Shown here: positions 31,484-40,707 of the stretch, piece by piece
How positions within the stretch are numbered: the first letter of the stretch is position 1
How the letters are laid out: each line of letters starts with the position of its first letter
Assembly (NCBI RefSeq): GCF_024448505.1
Contig: NZ_JAMOHV010000005.1
Coordinates: forward strand, 62,001 to 126,000
From: Stutzerimonas degradans
GTDB lineage: Bacteria > Pseudomonadota > Gammaproteobacteria > Pseudomonadales > Pseudomonadaceae
Direction: 5' to 3'
DNA length: 64,000 nt
Position numbers and translations under genes: made by a program
The notes under the pieces: generated by a model
The model's input: the letters and a program-made list of their open reading frames with translations, nothing else
Told to the model about the DNA's origin: nothing
Databases searched by the model: none

Positions 31484-32218
31484 TTATTGCTTGGCGATGA
31501 GATTGCCGGCGTGCAGCCCGCATTCCTTGTGGGTGGCTTCTTCCCACCACCAGCGGCCTTCCCGTTCGTGCTGATTCGGCAGCACCGGCCGAGTGCACGG
31601 CTCGCAGCCGATGCTGATGAATCCGCGCTCATGCAGGCTGTTATAGGGGATTTCCAGCATGCGGATATAGCCCCAGACTTCCTCACTGGTCATCTGCGCC
31701 AACGGGTTGAACTTGTACAGCGTGCGCTCCGTGGTCGAGAAGGTGCTGTCGATTTCCAGCACGGCGACCTGGCTGCGTGTGCCGGGGCTCTGGTCGCGCC
31801 GCTGGCCGGTCGCCCAGGCTCGCACTCCGGCGAGCTTGCGCCGCAGCGGCTCGATCTTGCGGATGCCACAGCATTCGCTGTGACCGTCACGATAGAAGCT
31901 GAACAGTCCCTTTTCCTTTACCAGCGGCTCGAGCAGTGCAGGGTCCGGCGACATGATCTCGATGGCGATCCCGTAGTGATCGCGGACCTGTTCGATGAAG
32001 CGATAGGTTTCGCTATGCAGGCGCCCGGTATCCAGACTGAATACTTTGACGTTCTTGTTGAGTTTCCAAGCCATGTCAACCAGCACCACGTCCTCGGCGC
32101 CGCTGAAGGAAATCCACAGCTCGTCGCCGAACAAGTCGAAGGCGAGCTTGAGAATGTCCTGGGGCGATTTGGTGGCATAGGCGGCGGCCAGTTCGGCGAC
32201 GTCGATAGATGGGCTCAT
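31484..32218 (-). CDS. cysH: adenylyl-sulfate (APS/PAPS) reductase, iron-sulfur type
   Basis: A 244-residue assimilatory sulfate-reduction enzyme making sulfite. The N-terminal ATP-pyrophosphatase-like fold shows [14 protein letters not shown] and the SLDTGRL loop. The cysteine pairs SECCGIRK and SIGCEPCTR bind a [4Fe-4S] cluster, the hallmark of forms that use APS directly. The C-terminal ECGLHAG holds the catalytic cysteine. The ATG at 32218 is preceded by GGAAAG; the longer frame upstream is an artefact. It is divergent from thrH and next to its likely activator cysB. Confidence 0.95.
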   Translation of the reverse strand: MSPSIDVAELAAAYATKSPQDILKLAFDLFGDELWISFSGAEDVVLVDMAWKLNKNVKVFSLDTGRLHSETYRFIEQVRDHYGIAIEIMSPDPALLEPLVKEKGLFSFYRDGHSECCGIRKIEPLRRKLAGVRAWATGQRRDQSPGTRSQVAVLEIDSTFSTTERTLYKFNPLAQMTSEEVWGYIRMLEIPYNSLHERGFISIGCEPCTRPVLPNQHEREGRWWWEEATHKECGLHAGNLIAKQ

Positions 32219-32404
32219 CGGGCGGCTTTCCTTTGATCGGCGCTGGGCGCTCTGTGGCGGCGGATGGTAGCAAAGAGCAGTTATGTCACTAAATAACCTT
32301 TGTTCGCATATATAGTGCGTTTCGGCTATAAGCGCCGCGTTGCGCCGCCTCTGCGTTGCCGATAGAGTGCCGCCTTTCTTTTCTACATGAATGAGGAGTG
32401 GCCC

Positions 32405-33022
32405 TTGGAAATAGCCTGTCTCGACCTGGAGGGCGTACTGGTTCCGGAGATCTGGATTGCCTTTGCAGAGGCCACCGGAATCGAGTCGCTGCGGGCGACC
32501 ACGCGGGACATTCCCGACTATGACGTGCTGATGAAGCAGCGTCTGCGCATTCTCGACGAGCACGGCCTCAAGCTCTCGGACATTCAGCAGGTAATCGCCA
32601 CACTCAAGCCGCTCGAAGGTGCAGTGGAGTTCGTCGACTGGCTGCGCGAGCGTTTCCAGGTGGTGATCCTGTCGGACACCTTCTACGAGTTCTCGCAGCC
32701 GCTGATGCGTCAACTGGGCTTCCCGACGCTGCTGTGCCACCGCCTGATCACCGATGACACCGACCGCGTGGTGGATTATCAGCTGCGCCAGAAGGACCCC
32801 AAGCGTCAGTCGGTCATCGCGCTGAAGAGCCTGTATTACCGGGTGATCGCAGCCGGCGATTCCTACAACGACACCACCATGCTCAGCGAAGCGCATGCGG
32901 GCATCCTGTTCCACGCGCCGGACAACGTGATCGCCGAGTTCCCGCAATTCCCGGCGGTACATAGCTACGCCGATCTGAAACAAGAGTTCCTCAAGGCCTC
33001 GAATCGCAAACTGGTGCTCTGA
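32405..33022 (+). CDS. thrH: bifunctional phosphoserine phosphatase/homoserine phosphotransferase ThrH
   Basis: A 205-residue HAD-family enzyme with phosphoserine phosphatase activity that can also transfer phosphate to homoserine, bypassing ThrB. HAD motif I is LDLEGVLVP near residues 6-14, with nucleophile Asp7. Motif II is LSDTFYEF, and motifs III/IV lie around KDPKRQSV and GDSYNDTTM. The start is TTG at 32405: the encoded [10 protein letters not shown] matches known ThrH, and GAGGAGTG lies just upstream. The in-frame ATG at 32387 has no ribosome site. The length equals the P. aeruginosa protein. Confidence 0.94.
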   Translation: MEIACLDLEGVLVPEIWIAFAEATGIESLRATTRDIPDYDVLMKQRLRILDEHGLKLSDIQQVIATLKPLEGAVEFVDWLRERFQVVILSDTFYEFSQPLMRQLGFPTLLCHRLITDDTDRVVDYQLRQKDPKRQSVIALKSLYYRVIAAGDSYNDTTMLSEAHAGILFHAPDNVIAEFPQFPAVHSYADLKQEFLKASNRKLVL

Positions 33023-33073
33023 CAGCCGTTCCGACTCGGCGACCGGCTCCGGCCGGTCGCTTCCAGCCTAGTG

Positions 33074-34417
33074 CTACAGCCCCTCCAGGGTTTCCAGCAG
33101 CACCTTCACCTTGTCAATCGACTCCTGATATTCCGCCTCCCATTGCGAATCGGCGACGATGCCGCCGCCACCCCAGCAGCATGCCTGGCCGTTGCGCAGC
33201 GACAGGGTGCGGATGGTGATCGAGCTGTCCATCCTTCCGCGTACATCCACATACAGCAGCGAGCCGCAGTAGATCGAGCGGCGGGTTGGCTCCAGCTCGT
33301 CGATGATTTGCATCGCGCGGATCTTCGGGGCGCCGGTGATCGAGCCACCCGGAAAGCTGCCGGCCAACAGGTCGAAGGCATCCTTGCCGGCGGCCAGCGT
33401 GCCGCGCACGGCGCTGACCAAATGATGCACGTTGGGGTAACTTTCCAGCGCGAACAGTTCGGGCACATGCACGCTGCCGATCTCGCAGCTGCGACCCAGG
33501 TCGTTGCGCAGCAGGTCGACGATCATCAGGTTCTCGGCACGGTCCTTTTCGCTGGCGAGCAGCTCCTCGGCCAGCGCCAGGTCCGCGGCCGGATCCGCCT
33601 GACGGCGACGTGTGCCCTTGATCGGACGGGTTTCCACCGTGCCGTCGCTCAGCTGCAGAAACCGCTCCGGGGACAGGCTGGCGATGGCGCCATCTTCCAG
33701 TGCGACAAACCCGGCGAACGGGGTGGGGCAGGCCGCGCGCAATGCGCGATAGGCAAGCCAGGGGTCGCCCTGGTAGGCGGCGCGAAAGCGTTGCGTGAAG
33801 TTCACCTGATAACAGTCGCCGGCGCGGATGTAGTCCTGGATGCGCTCGAAGGCACAGCGATAGCGCTCTCTGTCGAGATCACCACCAAATCGCGACCGCA
33901 GGTTGAATGGCTGGGCACTCGGTGCAGCGGCAGGCTGCTGGAACAGGCTCAGCAAGCGCGCGTGCTCAGCCTGCGCGAGGGCGGGGTGGAACAGCAGGTG
34001 CGCCGTGCGCCGCTGGTGGTCATTGATCAAGGCCCAGGCATAGAGCCCGAAGCGCGCGACCGGCAGAGCGAGATCGTCCACCGCCGTTTGCGGCAGTTCT
34101 TCCAGGCGGGTACCGAAGTCGTAAGCAAGCAGGCCGATCAGGCCGCAAAGGAACGGCAGCTCGTAAGCGTCGGGAGCGTCCGCCGGGCCGAGGCTGGCCA
34201 GCGCCAGACGCAGGCGCTGGAAGAACGCCACACCGCCTTCATCGGCCGCCGGGGTGAGAATCTGCTCCGGCCAGGCGCTGATGATGTCGTAGCGGCCACG
34301 CGTCGCCTGTGGCCGGCCGGAATCCAGCAGTACCGCGCCGGGGGCGTCGTGAATGCGTTCAAACCAGTGACCGGGATCGGCGTGATAGGGCAGCGGGTGG
34401 AGCGTGCAGATGGGCAT
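33074..34417 (-). CDS. pabB: aminodeoxychorismate synthase component I
   Basis: A 447-residue chorismate-using enzyme that makes 4-amino-4-deoxychorismate for folate. Conserved segments are FTQRFRA, RPIKGTRRR (the PIKGT motif with the reactive lysine is the PabB mark), SFPGGSITGAPK, and GSLLYVDVRGRMDSSI. TrpE-like anthranilate synthases have PIAGT instead. No pabA or pabC is adjacent. It is followed on the minus strand only by convergent thrH. Confidence 0.94.
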   Translation of the reverse strand: MPICTLHPLPYHADPGHWFERIHDAPGAVLLDSGRPQATRGRYDIISAWPEQILTPAADEGGVAFFQRLRLALASLGPADAPDAYELPFLCGLIGLLAYDFGTRLEELPQTAVDDLALPVARFGLYAWALINDHQRRTAHLLFHPALAQAEHARLLSLFQQPAAAPSAQPFNLRSRFGGDLDRERYRCAFERIQDYIRAGDCYQVNFTQRFRAAYQGDPWLAYRALRAACPTPFAGFVALEDGAIASLSPERFLQLSDGTVETRPIKGTRRRQADPAADLALAEELLASEKDRAENLMIVDLLRNDLGRSCEIGSVHVPELFALESYPNVHHLVSAVRGTLAAGKDAFDLLAGSFPGGSITGAPKIRAMQIIDELEPTRRSIYCGSLLYVDVRGRMDSSITIRTLSLRNGQACCWGGGGIVADSQWEAEYQESIDKVKVLLETLEGL

Positions 34418-34476
34418 GGCGGTCGTCTTGGCGAGTCGGGCCCGGCCACGAAGGCCGGGCGACTCGATGTGCGGCG

Positions 34477-35460
34477 TCAGCTGTGGGCCGGAACGTGGCC
34501 GAACAGCTCCTGGGAGAATTTGACGCGCTCTTCCGGGGTTTCCTGAATGCCCTTCTCCTTGAGTTCGGCCAGTCGGGTTTCCACGGCGTGCGCCCGGTGG
34601 GTCAGGCCGCAGTCATTGGCGATCTGGATGTTCAGGCCGGGACGTGCGTTGAGTTCCAGAATCAACGGGCCCTTGTCGACATCCAGCACCATGTCGACGC
34701 CGATATAGCCCAGCCCGCACAGCTCGTAACAGCCGGCGGCCAGCTTCATGAAACCGTCCCAGTTGGGCAGCTGCACGCCGTCCACAGCATTGCCGGTGTC
34801 CGGGTGCTTGGTGATCTTGTTGTTCAGCCAGGTTCCACGCAGCGTGATGCCGGTTGCCAGGTCGACCCCTACACCGATAGCGCCCTGGTGCAGGTTCGCC
34901 TTGCCGCCGGACTGGCGAGTCGGCAGGCGCAGCATGGCCATGATCGGATAACCCATCAGCACGATGATGCGGATGTCCGGCACCCCTTCGTAGCTGATGC
35001 TCTTGAAGATCGGGTCGGGTGTGACGCGGTATTCGATCAGTGCGCGGTCGCGGTGGCCGCCGAGGGAGTAAAGGCCGGTGAGGATGTTGGAAATCTGATG
35101 CTCGATCTCGTCGTGGCTAAGCATCTTCCCCGACACGGTTTTGTAGCGACCCTCGAAACGGTCGGCGATCACCAGGATGCCGTCACCGCCGGCACCTTGC
35201 GCGGGCTTGACGACGAAATCGTGGTGGTCGCGGACGATGTCCTTGAGCTTCTCGATGTCCTTCTCGGTCTCGATCACCCCGTACATTTCCGGCACGTGGA
35301 TGCCCGCCTCGATGGCGCGCTGCTTGGTGATGATCTTGTCGTCGACGATCGGGTACAGGTGCCGCTTGTTGTACTTGAGCACGTAGTCCGCATTGCGCCG
35401 GTTGATGCCCATGATGCCTTTGGCTTCAAGGGCCTTCCACGTCTTGATCAGGCCGAACAT
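34477..35460 (-). CDS. alpha-L-glutamate ligase-like ATP-grasp protein (RimK-related)
   Basis: A 327-residue ATP-grasp protein. The central KPAQGAGGDGILVI loop binds ATP, and ELNARPGLNIQIAN supplies the metal ligands. RimK-type enzymes add glutamate residues to a protein or small-molecule end; here the acceptor is unknown. It is the last gene of a tight three-gene operon, 4 bases after the membrane transglutaminase-like gene. The same trio exists in other pseudomonads (from memory PA1766-PA1768). Confidence 0.9.
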   Translation of the reverse strand: MFGLIKTWKALEAKGIMGINRRNADYVLKYNKRHLYPIVDDKIITKQRAIEAGIHVPEMYGVIETEKDIEKLKDIVRDHHDFVVKPAQGAGGDGILVIADRFEGRYKTVSGKMLSHDEIEHQISNILTGLYSLGGHRDRALIEYRVTPDPIFKSISYEGVPDIRIIVLMGYPIMAMLRLPTRQSGGKANLHQGAIGVGVDLATGITLRGTWLNNKITKHPDTGNAVDGVQLPNWDGFMKLAAGCYELCGLGYIGVDMVLDVDKGPLILELNARPGLNIQIANDCGLTHRAHAVETRLAELKEKGIQETPEERVKFSQELFGHVPAHS

Positions 35461-35464
35461 GGTC

Positions 35465-36991
35465 TTAGTCCTTGAGGAAGGCTTTGAAACGGAACAGTTC
35501 GGTCAGGCGGTAGCCGCGGTAGCGCCCCATCGCCAGCATGAAGCCCACCATGATCAGCAGCACCGCCGGGAAGGTGAAGATGAAGTAGGTCAGCTGCGGA
35601 ATGCTCATGAGCAGGTGCGCCAGGGTCGCGGCCACCAGGGTGCCGATGGCGACCTTGAAGGCGTGGGTACCGCCGCGTTCTTCCCAGGTGATCGACAGGC
35701 GTTCGATGGTCATGGTCAGAATCACCATCGGGAACAGCGCCACCGACAGCCCGCGCTCCAGACCGAGCTTGTGGCTGAACAGGCTGATGACCGCGATCAG
35801 CACCACGACAAAGGTCAGCACCACCGACAGGCGCGGCAGCATCTGCAACTTGAGGTGTTCCAGATAGGAGCGCAGCGACAGCCCGAGTGCGGTGATTACG
35901 GTGAACAGCGCAATGCCGAAGCCCAACTGCGTCTCGCGGAAGGCCAGGGCGATAAGCACTGGCGTGAAGGTGCCGAGTGTCTGCAGACCACCGAGGTTGC
36001 GCAGGATCAGGATCACCAGCACTCCGATCGGAATCATGATCATGATCTGATAGGTCTGCTGGGTCTGCAGCGGCAGGCCGTAGAGCGAGTATTCGAGGAA
36101 GTCGGCGTCGGTGTTCTCGTCGGTCAGCTTGGCCAGGCGAATCGCGTTCATCTCACTGTTGTTCAGCGTGAACGAGACCTGCGGGTTGCGTCCGCCTTCG
36201 AGGTTGATCAGCGGCTGGTCGCCGGTCCACCAGACCAGGCGGTCTTTCGGCAGACCCTGTTCGCCGGTTTCCGGGTTGAAGTACAGCCATTTGTCACCGT
36301 TGAAGCTGCGCAGCCAGAGTTCCGGCGTCTGCTGCTGTTCGGCCAGCAGGCGCACGGTGTGGACGCGCTCCATCGGTACGTGCGCGATGGACAGTAGCAG
36401 TTCGATCACATGCGCCTTGTTGGCAGGCGAGGCGTCGCCGCCGAGCAGCAGTTTGACGTTGTCGTCCTCGACGTTGTTGGCGCGCTTGATCGCTTCGCTG
36501 ATGAACGTCTCGACGTCGGCCGAGTGCTGGCGGATGGGCGACAGCAACGCTTCGGCGGCGATCTTCTCGGCGCCTTCGACCGGAATGCTGTCACGGAAGA
36601 TCGGTCCGGTGACCTTCGGTTGCTCGCCGCTATAGCGCTTGGTCAGAACCAGCCGGTAATAGAGCGTCTGCTTGCCGCTGGCGCGGCGTGCCGACCAGGT
36701 GACACGGCGGTTGCCGTCGGCGCGGTTGATGCTGACGCCGTAGTTGTTGGAGATGAAGCTCTCGTTAAGGCTGACGAACTCCTGGTTCAGCGGCGGCACG
36801 AACATCTGGAGTTTCACCGGCTCGCGTGGGCTGGCAAGGAATTCGACCTTGGCGTCGATATTCCACAGGTCGTCGGTTTCATCCTCGGTCACCGGGATGC
36901 CGAGAACGAAGATCTGGTACGCCGTAATGGATATGCCCAGGGCGACGAGCACAAAGATCAGGACTTTCAGATGCAGGGTCAGTGCGCGCAT
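35465..36991 (-). CDS. inactive transglutaminase fused to seven membrane helices
   Basis: A 508-residue inner-membrane protein. One N-terminal helix (about 8-30) is followed by a large periplasmic section (about 35-325) with a transglutaminase-like fold, then seven C-terminal helices (about 335-490). The whole protein contains no cysteine at all. The transglutaminase catalytic Cys is therefore absent: the corresponding segment reads DASPANKAHVIELL. It probably binds rather than modifies a peptide, passing information to, or anchoring, the flanking retropepsin-like and ligase proteins. Start and stop lie 4-5 bases from the neighbours. Confidence 0.92.
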   Translation of the reverse strand: MRALTLHLKVLIFVLVALGISITAYQIFVLGIPVTEDETDDLWNIDAKVEFLASPREPVKLQMFVPPLNQEFVSLNESFISNNYGVSINRADGNRRVTWSARRASGKQTLYYRLVLTKRYSGEQPKVTGPIFRDSIPVEGAEKIAAEALLSPIRQHSADVETFISEAIKRANNVEDDNVKLLLGGDASPANKAHVIELLLSIAHVPMERVHTVRLLAEQQQTPELWLRSFNGDKWLYFNPETGEQGLPKDRLVWWTGDQPLINLEGGRNPQVSFTLNNSEMNAIRLAKLTDENTDADFLEYSLYGLPLQTQQTYQIMIMIPIGVLVILILRNLGGLQTLGTFTPVLIALAFRETQLGFGIALFTVITALGLSLRSYLEHLKLQMLPRLSVVLTFVVVLIAVISLFSHKLGLERGLSVALFPMVILTMTIERLSITWEERGGTHAFKVAIGTLVAATLAHLLMSIPQLTYFIFTFPAVLLIMVGFMLAMGRYRGYRLTELFRFKAFLKD

Positions 36992-36996
36992 GGGTA

Positions 36997-37533
36997 TTAC
37001 TCGTCAGCGTCGGTTTTGTTGGTGCAGCCGGGCTTGCCGGCGACGTAGGTACGGCTTGGGTCGACCAGGGCGCCGAAGCGGGTAAGCGCGTCGGAGCCAA
37101 TCAAAAGCGGGTATTGGAAAGCGCTGCGGTCGGTCAGGTTCACTTCTATGCTGCGTTTGGTCTTGCCCATGCACAGATCGAGTTCGATGACCGGGCGGGC
37201 CGTGTAAGTCTTGTCTTCCTGTGGATCGAAATCGCCGGCGCGGCGCTTGATCTTACTGATGCGTGCCAGCGGTCGCTCGATCGGGTGCGCATGTGCGCTG
37301 TCGACGGCCAGATAGAAGCGCACCCAGGTTTCGCCGTTGCGCTTGAAACGGGAAATGTCGCGCGCACTCAGCGAGGCGGTCTGCGCACCGGTATCCAGTT
37401 TGGCCGACAACTCGAGGTTGAACTCCGGGATCGCGATGTGCTCGTTCAGACCATAGATGGTTTTCTCGGCGCCGTGGCCAATACCGGGAACGAGCAGCAG
37501 GCAGAGTGATAGGGCGTAGGCGTTGACTCTCAT
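36997..37533 (-). CDS. retropepsin-like aspartic/zinc protease family protein (RimB/DUF785 type), exported
   Basis: A 178-residue protein with a signal peptide to about residue 21. A retropepsin-like fold has the catalytic-type motif LDTGAQTASL (Asp47-Thr-Gly) and the later PLLIGSDALTRFGALVDP. The family is annotated as ATP-dependent zinc protease or RimB; related DUF785 proteins work with RimK ligases in P. fluorescens. The secreted location differs from cytoplasmic RimB, which suggests a periplasmic task. It is the first gene of the operon, 5 bases ahead of the transglutaminase-like gene. Confidence 0.9.
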   Translation of the reverse strand: MRVNAYALSLCLLLVPGIGHGAEKTIYGLNEHIAIPEFNLELSAKLDTGAQTASLSARDISRFKRNGETWVRFYLAVDSAHAHPIERPLARISKIKRRAGDFDPQEDKTYTARPVIELDLCMGKTKRSIEVNLTDRSAFQYPLLIGSDALTRFGALVDPSRTYVAGKPGCTNKTDADE

Positions 37534-37729
37534 ATATCCCGAGTACGTTTAAAAGGAAGACAGGGAGGACGAGGACTGGCTGAGCGCAGCGCCTCGCAGC
37601 GAGGCGGGGTGCCGCGGCGCGCCGCGAAGGGCTCGCATTCTAGCATGGCGATTTGGGGGTCGCGACAAGTGGTCATAACCTGTCAGCCACGCGTGTTCGC
37701 AAGAGCGGGGCGGCATTCGACTTTAGTTC

Positions 37730-37743
37730 GATTGTTGACAATC
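37730..37743. promoter_or_regulatory. candidate operator 1 of the prp operon (GntR/FadR type)
   Basis: A 14-bp palindrome GATTGT-TG-ACAATC lies 75 bases upstream of a second, closely similar box that abuts the gntR start codon. The paired boxes in front of a GntR regulator gene make autoregulation likely. Confidence 0.5.
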
Positions 37744-37805
37744 CATGGGTTCGAGGATTGACCGACGCGTGTTGCTGGCGTAATTTTCCCTGAGCCTTAA
37801 CTTCA

Positions 37806-37817
37806 AGTGTCGACAAT
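37806..37817. promoter_or_regulatory. candidate operator 2 of the prp operon
   Basis: The box AGTGTCGACAAT matches operator 1 (ATTGTTGACAAT) at 10 of 12 positions and contains the palindrome TGTCGACA. It directly abuts the ATG of the regulator gene and covers the place of a ribosome site, which I otherwise cannot see. Binding here would block initiation of the whole operon. Confidence 0.5.
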
Positions 37818-38537
37818 ATGCAGGATTCGTTAGATGCACCCGCCGGTGCTCAGGTCGATAGTGGAACGCTCTCCGAGCATGTTTTCCGTCATATCCAGGC
37901 GGCAATCGTGAAAGGGGAGATCGCTCCGGGCAGCAAGATCTCCGAGCCGGAGCTGGCGCGTACCTATGGCATCAGCCGTGGCCCGCTGCGTGAAGCGATG
38001 CATCGGCTGGAAGGGCAGAAGCTGCTAGTTCGCGTGCCGCATGTGGGCGCCCGGGTGGTTTCTCTCAGCCATGCCGAGCTGATCGAACTCTACGAGATCC
38101 GCGAATCGCTCGAAGGCATGGCCTGCCGCCTGGCCGCCGAACGCATGAGCGAGGCCGAGATCGACGAGCTGCGCCGGGTGCTGGGTACTCATGAGCGCGA
38201 CGAGGCGTTCCAGGCCGGCGTCGGCTACTACCAGCAGGAAGGCGATTTCGATTTCCATTACCGGATCATCCAGGGCAGTGGCAATCGCACCCTGGCCAAG
38301 CTGCTGTGCGACGAGCTTTATCAGCTGGTGCGCATGTACCGCATCCAGTTCTCCACCACGCCGAACCGGCCGCATCAGGCGTTCGCCGAACATCACCGTA
38401 TCCTCGATGCCATCGCCGACCGCGATGGCGAACTGGCGGAGCTGCTGATGCGCCGCCATATCGCCGCTTCCAAGCGCAATGTCGAGCGCCACTTCCGTGG
38501 CGCTTCGCAACAACCACATGAAAGGGGTAATGCATGA
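37818..38537 (+). CDS. GntR family (FadR subfamily) regulator of the methylcitrate operon
   Basis: A 239-residue repressor. The N-terminal winged helix (about residues 18-80) includes [21 protein letters not shown]. The C-terminal FCD ligand domain has metal-type histidines in DFHYRI, AEHHRI and RRHI. It is the first gene of the prp operon and its stop overlaps the prpB start by 4 bases. It likely senses 2-methylcitrate or a related acid and controls propionate use, replacing the sigma-54 regulator PrpR of enterics. Two similar palindromes lie just upstream. Confidence 0.92.
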   Translation: MQDSLDAPAGAQVDSGTLSEHVFRHIQAAIVKGEIAPGSKISEPELARTYGISRGPLREAMHRLEGQKLLVRVPHVGARVVSLSHAELIELYEIRESLEGMACRLAAERMSEAEIDELRRVLGTHERDEAFQAGVGYYQQEGDFDFHYRIIQGSGNRTLAKLLCDELYQLVRMYRIQFSTTPNRPHQAFAEHHRILDAIADRDGELAELLMRRHIAASKRNVERHFRGASQQPHERGNA

Positions 38538-39421
38538 CTCTTACTACTGCCGGTCAGCGTTTCCGTGACGCCGTGGCCAGTGAGCATCCGCTGCAGGTCG
38601 TCGGTGCGATCAACGCCAACCATGCGCTGCTGGCCAAGCGCGCGGGCTTCAAGGCCATCTACCTGTCCGGCGGTGGCGTTGCGGCCGGCTCGCTGGGACT
38701 GCCGGACCTCGGCATCACCGGTCTGGACGATGTGCTCACCGATGTGCGCCGCATCACCGATGTCTGCGATCTGCCGCTGCTGGTGGACGTGGACACCGGC
38801 TTCGGCAGCTCGGCGTTCAACGTTGCGCGTACCGTCAAGTCGATGATCAAGTTCGGCGCCGCGGCGATTCACATCGAGGACCAGGTCGGCGCCAAGCGCT
38901 GCGGCCATCGCCCGAACAAGGAAATCGTGTCTCAGCAGGAAATGGTCGACCGTATCAAGGCCGCCGTCGATGCGCGTACCGACGATAGCTTCGTGATCAT
39001 GGCGCGTACCGACGCGCTGGCCGTCGAGGGCCTGAACTCGGCACTGGATCGCGCGGCTGCCTGCATCGAGGCCGGTGCCGACATGATCTTCCCCGAGGCG
39101 ATCACCGAGCTGGCGATGTACAAGACCTTCGCCGACCGCGTGAAGGCGCCGATTCTGGCCAACATCACCGAATTCGGTGCCACCCCGCTGTATACCACCG
39201 AGGAGCTGGCCAGCGTCGACGTGTCGCTGGTGCTCTACCCGCTGTCGGCGTTCCGTGCGATGAACAAGGCGGCGGAGAATGTCTACACCGCGCTGCGTCG
39301 CGACGGCACGCAGAAGAATGTGATCGACACCATGCAGACCCGCATGGAGCTTTACGATCGCATCAACTACCACGCGTTCGAGCAGCACCTCGACGCGCTG
39401 TTCGCGCAGAAAAAGAGCTGA
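38534..39421 (+). CDS. prpB: 2-methylisocitrate lyase
   Basis: A 295-residue PEP-mutase/isocitrate-lyase superfamily enzyme. It cleaves 2-methylisocitrate to pyruvate and succinate, the last step of the methylcitrate cycle. The active-site loop [12 protein letters not shown], the metal-binding VDVDTGFG and MARTDAL are all present. Translation is coupled to the upstream regulator (ATGA overlap). A 7-bp hairpin follows in the gap before prpC. Confidence 0.97.
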   Translation: MTLTTAGQRFRDAVASEHPLQVVGAINANHALLAKRAGFKAIYLSGGGVAAGSLGLPDLGITGLDDVLTDVRRITDVCDLPLLVDVDTGFGSSAFNVARTVKSMIKFGAAAIHIEDQVGAKRCGHRPNKEIVSQQEMVDRIKAAVDARTDDSFVIMARTDALAVEGLNSALDRAAACIEAGADMIFPEAITELAMYKTFADRVKAPILANITEFGATPLYTTEELASVDVSLVLYPLSAFRAMNKAAENVYTALRRDGTQKNVIDTMQTRMELYDRINYHAFEQHLDALFAQKKS

Positions 39422-39427
39422 GTCTGC

Positions 39428-39451
39428 GGCTCCGCGTGCTTCGACGGAGCC
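39428..39451. repeat. intra-operon hairpin between prpB and prpC
   Basis: A perfect 7-bp stem GGCTCCG/CGGAGCC with a 10-base loop lies just after the prpB stop. No T-run follows. It may serve as an mRNA processing or stability element rather than a terminator. Confidence 0.5.
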
Positions 39452-39504
39452 TTCGACTGACGTGATTGAGCGGTATCCAGAACAAATCCAAGAAGGAGAT
39501 AGCA

Positions 39505-40632
39505 ATGGCTGAAGCAAAAGTACTGAGTGGAGCAGGGCTGCGCGGTCAGATCGCCGGCCAGACATCCCTGTCCACCGTCGGCAAGGAAGGCGCCGGTCTG
39601 ACCTATCGCGGCTACGATGTCCGCGATCTGGCCGACCAGGTGCAATTCGAGGAAGTGGCTTACCTGCTTCTGTACGGCGAGCTGCCGAACAAGGCGCAGC
39701 TGCAGGCTTATGTGACCAAGCTCAAGGGCCAGCGCGACCTGCCGCAGGCGCTCAAGGAAGTGCTCGAGCGTATTCCGGCCAATGCGCACCCGATGGACGT
39801 GATGCGCACTGGCTGCTCCATGCTCGGCAACCTGGAGCCGGAGGAGAGTTTCGAGCAGCAGCGCGACAAGGCTGACCGCCTGCTCGCGGCATTCCCGGCG
39901 ATCATGGTCTATTGGTACCGCTTCAGTCATGAGGGCGTACGCATCGATTGCACCACCGACGAGGACACCCTGGGCGGTCATTTCCTCGCGCTGCTGCACG
40001 GCAAGAAGCCGAGCGAGCTGCACGTGAAGGTGATGAACGTCTCGCTGATCCTCTACGCCGAGCACGAGTTCAACGCCTCGACCTTCACTGCTCGGGTGTG
40101 CGCATCCACGTTGTCCGACATCTTCTCGTGCGTCACCGGCGCCATCGGTTCGCTGCGTGGTCCGCTGCATGGCGGTGCCAACGAGGCGGCGATGGACATG
40201 ATCGAGCGCTGGAAGTCGCCGGAAGAAGCTCGTGCCGGCATCCTCGGCATGCTGGAGCGCAAGGACAAGATCATGGGCTTCGGCCACGCGATCTACAGCG
40301 TTTCCGATCCGCGCAACGAGGTCATCAAGGTCTGGGCCAAGCAGCTCGCCGAGGAAGTGGGCGACACCGTGCTGTACCCGGTTTCCGTCGCTGTCGACGA
40401 AACCATGTGGGAGCAGAAGAAGCTGTTCCCCAACGCCGACTTCTATCACGCGTCGGCGTACCACTTCATGGGTATCCCGACCAAGCTGTTCACCCCGATC
40501 TTCGTCTGTTCGCGAGTGACCGGCTGGACTGCCCATGTGTTCGAGCAGCGCGCCAACAATCGCATCATCCGCCCGAGTGCCGAATACGTCGGCGTCGAGC
40601 AGCGCAAGGTGGTGCCGCTCGCTCAGCGTTGA
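39505..40632 (+). CDS. prpC: 2-methylcitrate synthase
   Basis: A 375-residue citrate-synthase-fold enzyme condensing propionyl-CoA with oxaloacetate. Citrate synthase family residues are in GPLHGGANEAAM, MGFGHAIY and the C-terminal RPSAEYVG. The length and the short N-terminus are those of methylcitrate synthases rather than the longer housekeeping GltA. The ATG at 39505 follows AAGGAGAT by a good spacing; an in-frame start at 39466 does not. It is the second enzyme gene of the prp operon. Confidence 0.96.
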   Translation: MAEAKVLSGAGLRGQIAGQTSLSTVGKEGAGLTYRGYDVRDLADQVQFEEVAYLLLYGELPNKAQLQAYVTKLKGQRDLPQALKEVLERIPANAHPMDVMRTGCSMLGNLEPEESFEQQRDKADRLLAAFPAIMVYWYRFSHEGVRIDCTTDEDTLGGHFLALLHGKKPSELHVKVMNVSLILYAEHEFNASTFTARVCASTLSDIFSCVTGAIGSLRGPLHGGANEAAMDMIERWKSPEEARAGILGMLERKDKIMGFGHAIYSVSDPRNEVIKVWAKQLAEEVGDTVLYPVSVAVDETMWEQKKLFPNADFYHASAYHFMGIPTKLFTPIFVCSRVTGWTAHVFEQRANNRIIRPSAEYVGVEQRKVVPLAQR

Positions 40633-40707
40633 GAGCGCGGAGGGGCGCCTTGTCGGCGTCCTTCCTTTATTAGTTGTTTCCGAACTTACCGATCGAGTCC
40701 CTACGGC

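Noticed and set aside
35465..36991. Active membrane transglutaminase
   Set aside because: The protein lacks any cysteine, so the catalytic nucleophile is missing; treated as a binding or signalling protein.
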